From contig JALTBO010000133.1 of NCBI GenBank assembly GCA_027075275.1, positions 1 through 47,709 of the forward strand: a stretch of 47,709 nt of DNA, written 5' to 3'. A model generated the notes under the pieces. That model was given only the letters and a program-made list of their open reading frames with translations, did no database searches and was not told the DNA's origin. Position numbers and translations under genes: made by a program. Source of the stretch: Desulfurobacteriaceae bacterium (GTDB lineage Bacteria; Aquificota; Aquificia; Desulfurobacteriales; Desulfurobacteriaceae). This document shows positions 46,763 through 47,709 of the stretch, in pieces; positions within the stretch are counted from its first letter, which is position 1; the number at the start of each line of letters is the position of its first letter.

Positions 46763-47628
46763 AGCTTTCTCTCTCCTACAACAGGAGCAGAGGAAACCTT
46801 TAGAACTCCATTATCACGCCAGACGAAGTTTAAAGCATTTGTAGGACAGGCATCAACACACTCTGCACAGTTCCAGCAGTAAACACTTTGGCTTTCACCA
46901 ATACTTGGCTTAATTCCCATAGGACACCTTGAATCGCAAACTTTACACCCAACACACTTACTTGCATCGTACCTGATTACCAGCTGCCTTCTCTTAGCTA
47001 TAAGAGCAAGGGTAGCACCAAGAGGACAGAAGTAACGGCAGAACATTCTCCTTGTAGGAAGGTTCAGAAGGAGAACGAACAGGACAATAGCAATCTCAAC
47101 TGTTATATGCTTGTAGAAAACGTAGAACATCGTCTCCCTTCCAACAAGCCCGGGTGGAGACCACCAGACAAAGAGGGGGTAGCCAATTATCATCGTAAGG
47201 AGGAGCTCCGTTACCAGTGCAAACCAGAGAACTTTTTTTGGTAAACGGATAAGGTCAGGCCTGTATTTAAGCTTATTCCCCCACTTTGGAATCAGCCCAA
47301 GTATCTTGTCTGTCAGAAGAGAGAGAAATTCAATAGGACACATCCAGCTGCAGAAAACCCTTCCCATAAGAAAAGCAAGGGTAAAAGGAACAACCATTCC
47401 AACTAAAGAGGGCATATAAAAGGCCTTAGCCGTCAAAATGGATTCAATCCCCTCAAGAGGAGAAACAACCCAGAGATTTCCAACTCCTAAAGACTGGAAC
47501 CACCCTTGAATGAAGTTTATGTCCCAGTAGTAGTTGGCAAACGGGTTTCCAACAACAGTTATAAAACAGGCTGTCAAGAAGAGATATCGCCAGATAGTTA
47601 TCCTTTTCCAGAAGCTCTTTCTGGCCAA
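46759..47628 (-). CDS. napH: NapH-like membrane 4Fe-4S ferredoxin-type quinol oxidase subunit
   Basis: FCSWMCPIEF and FCRYFCPLGA membrane Cys motifs, two 4Fe-4S clusters CVGCKVCDSRCPMG and CWNCAECVDACP. Confidence 0.85.
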   Translation of the reverse strand: MARKSFWKRITIWRYLFLTACFITVVGNPFANYYWDINFIQGWFQSLGVGNLWVVSPLEGIESILTAKAFYMPSLVGMVVPFTLAFLMGRVFCSWMCPIEFLSLLTDKILGLIPKWGNKLKYRPDLIRLPKKVLWFALVTELLLTMIIGYPLFVWWSPPGLVGRETMFYVFYKHITVEIAIVLFVLLLNLPTRRMFCRYFCPLGATLALIAKRRQLVIRYDASKCVGCKVCDSRCPMGIKPSIGESQSVYCWNCAECVDACPTNALNFVWRDNGVLKVSSAPVVGERKL

Positions 47629-47640
47629 CTTGCCACCTCT

Positions 47641-47709
47641 TTACGATTTTTTAATATCCTCTAACTTGATTTCCTTAATTTTCTTCCACTTAATCGGCAT
47701 TATGGTTAT
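47641..47709 (-). CDS. 3' end of an upstream gene truncated by window edge
   Basis: Open minus-strand frame ITIMPIKWKKIKEIKLEDIKKS* to the window edge, just upstream of the napH-like SD. Confidence 0.5.
   Translation of the reverse strand: MTIMPIKWKKIKEIKLEDIKKS

Overview
The window is a compact, gene-dense bacterial chromosome segment with no rRNA, tRNA, IS element or CRISPR array that I could find. Gene content suggests a thermophilic, anaerobic, chemolithotrophic lineage such as Desulfurobacteriaceae/Aquificota; this is inference from content, not a database result. About 54 CDSs are supported. They include rpmH-rnpA-yidD-yidC, rpoN-psiE-glnE, ilvB-ilvN-ilvC, ribE and a stand-alone RibD-type reductase, superoxide reductase, a two-gene SufC/SufB (SmsCB-like) system, a TrkA/USP + CPA2 antiporter pair, rho, tatA/tatC, trpA, rpmE, cysK, argJ, coaX and a napH-like gene. 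The rpmH gene (53 aa, TTG start) is missing from the supplied ORF track. The strongest unexplained signal is a dispersed perfect palindrome, GGAGCTCC: I counted 44 copies by eye in 47.7 kb, against roughly 0.4 expected from base composition. It lies on all three codon phases and in one intergenic terminator, resembling cyanobacterial HIP1 but with a different sequence. Other items of interest are an AT-rich PIN-nuclease + small Cas2/VapD-like protein pair embedded in a housekeeping operon, a miniature ThyX-like ORF lacking the RHR catalytic motif, archaeal-type genes (Trm10-like SPOUT, COG1031-like radical SAM, DhnA-type aldolase), and a SPOR-TM-TPR protein with FimV/HubP-like topology. All assignments come from reading the sequence; no searches were run.
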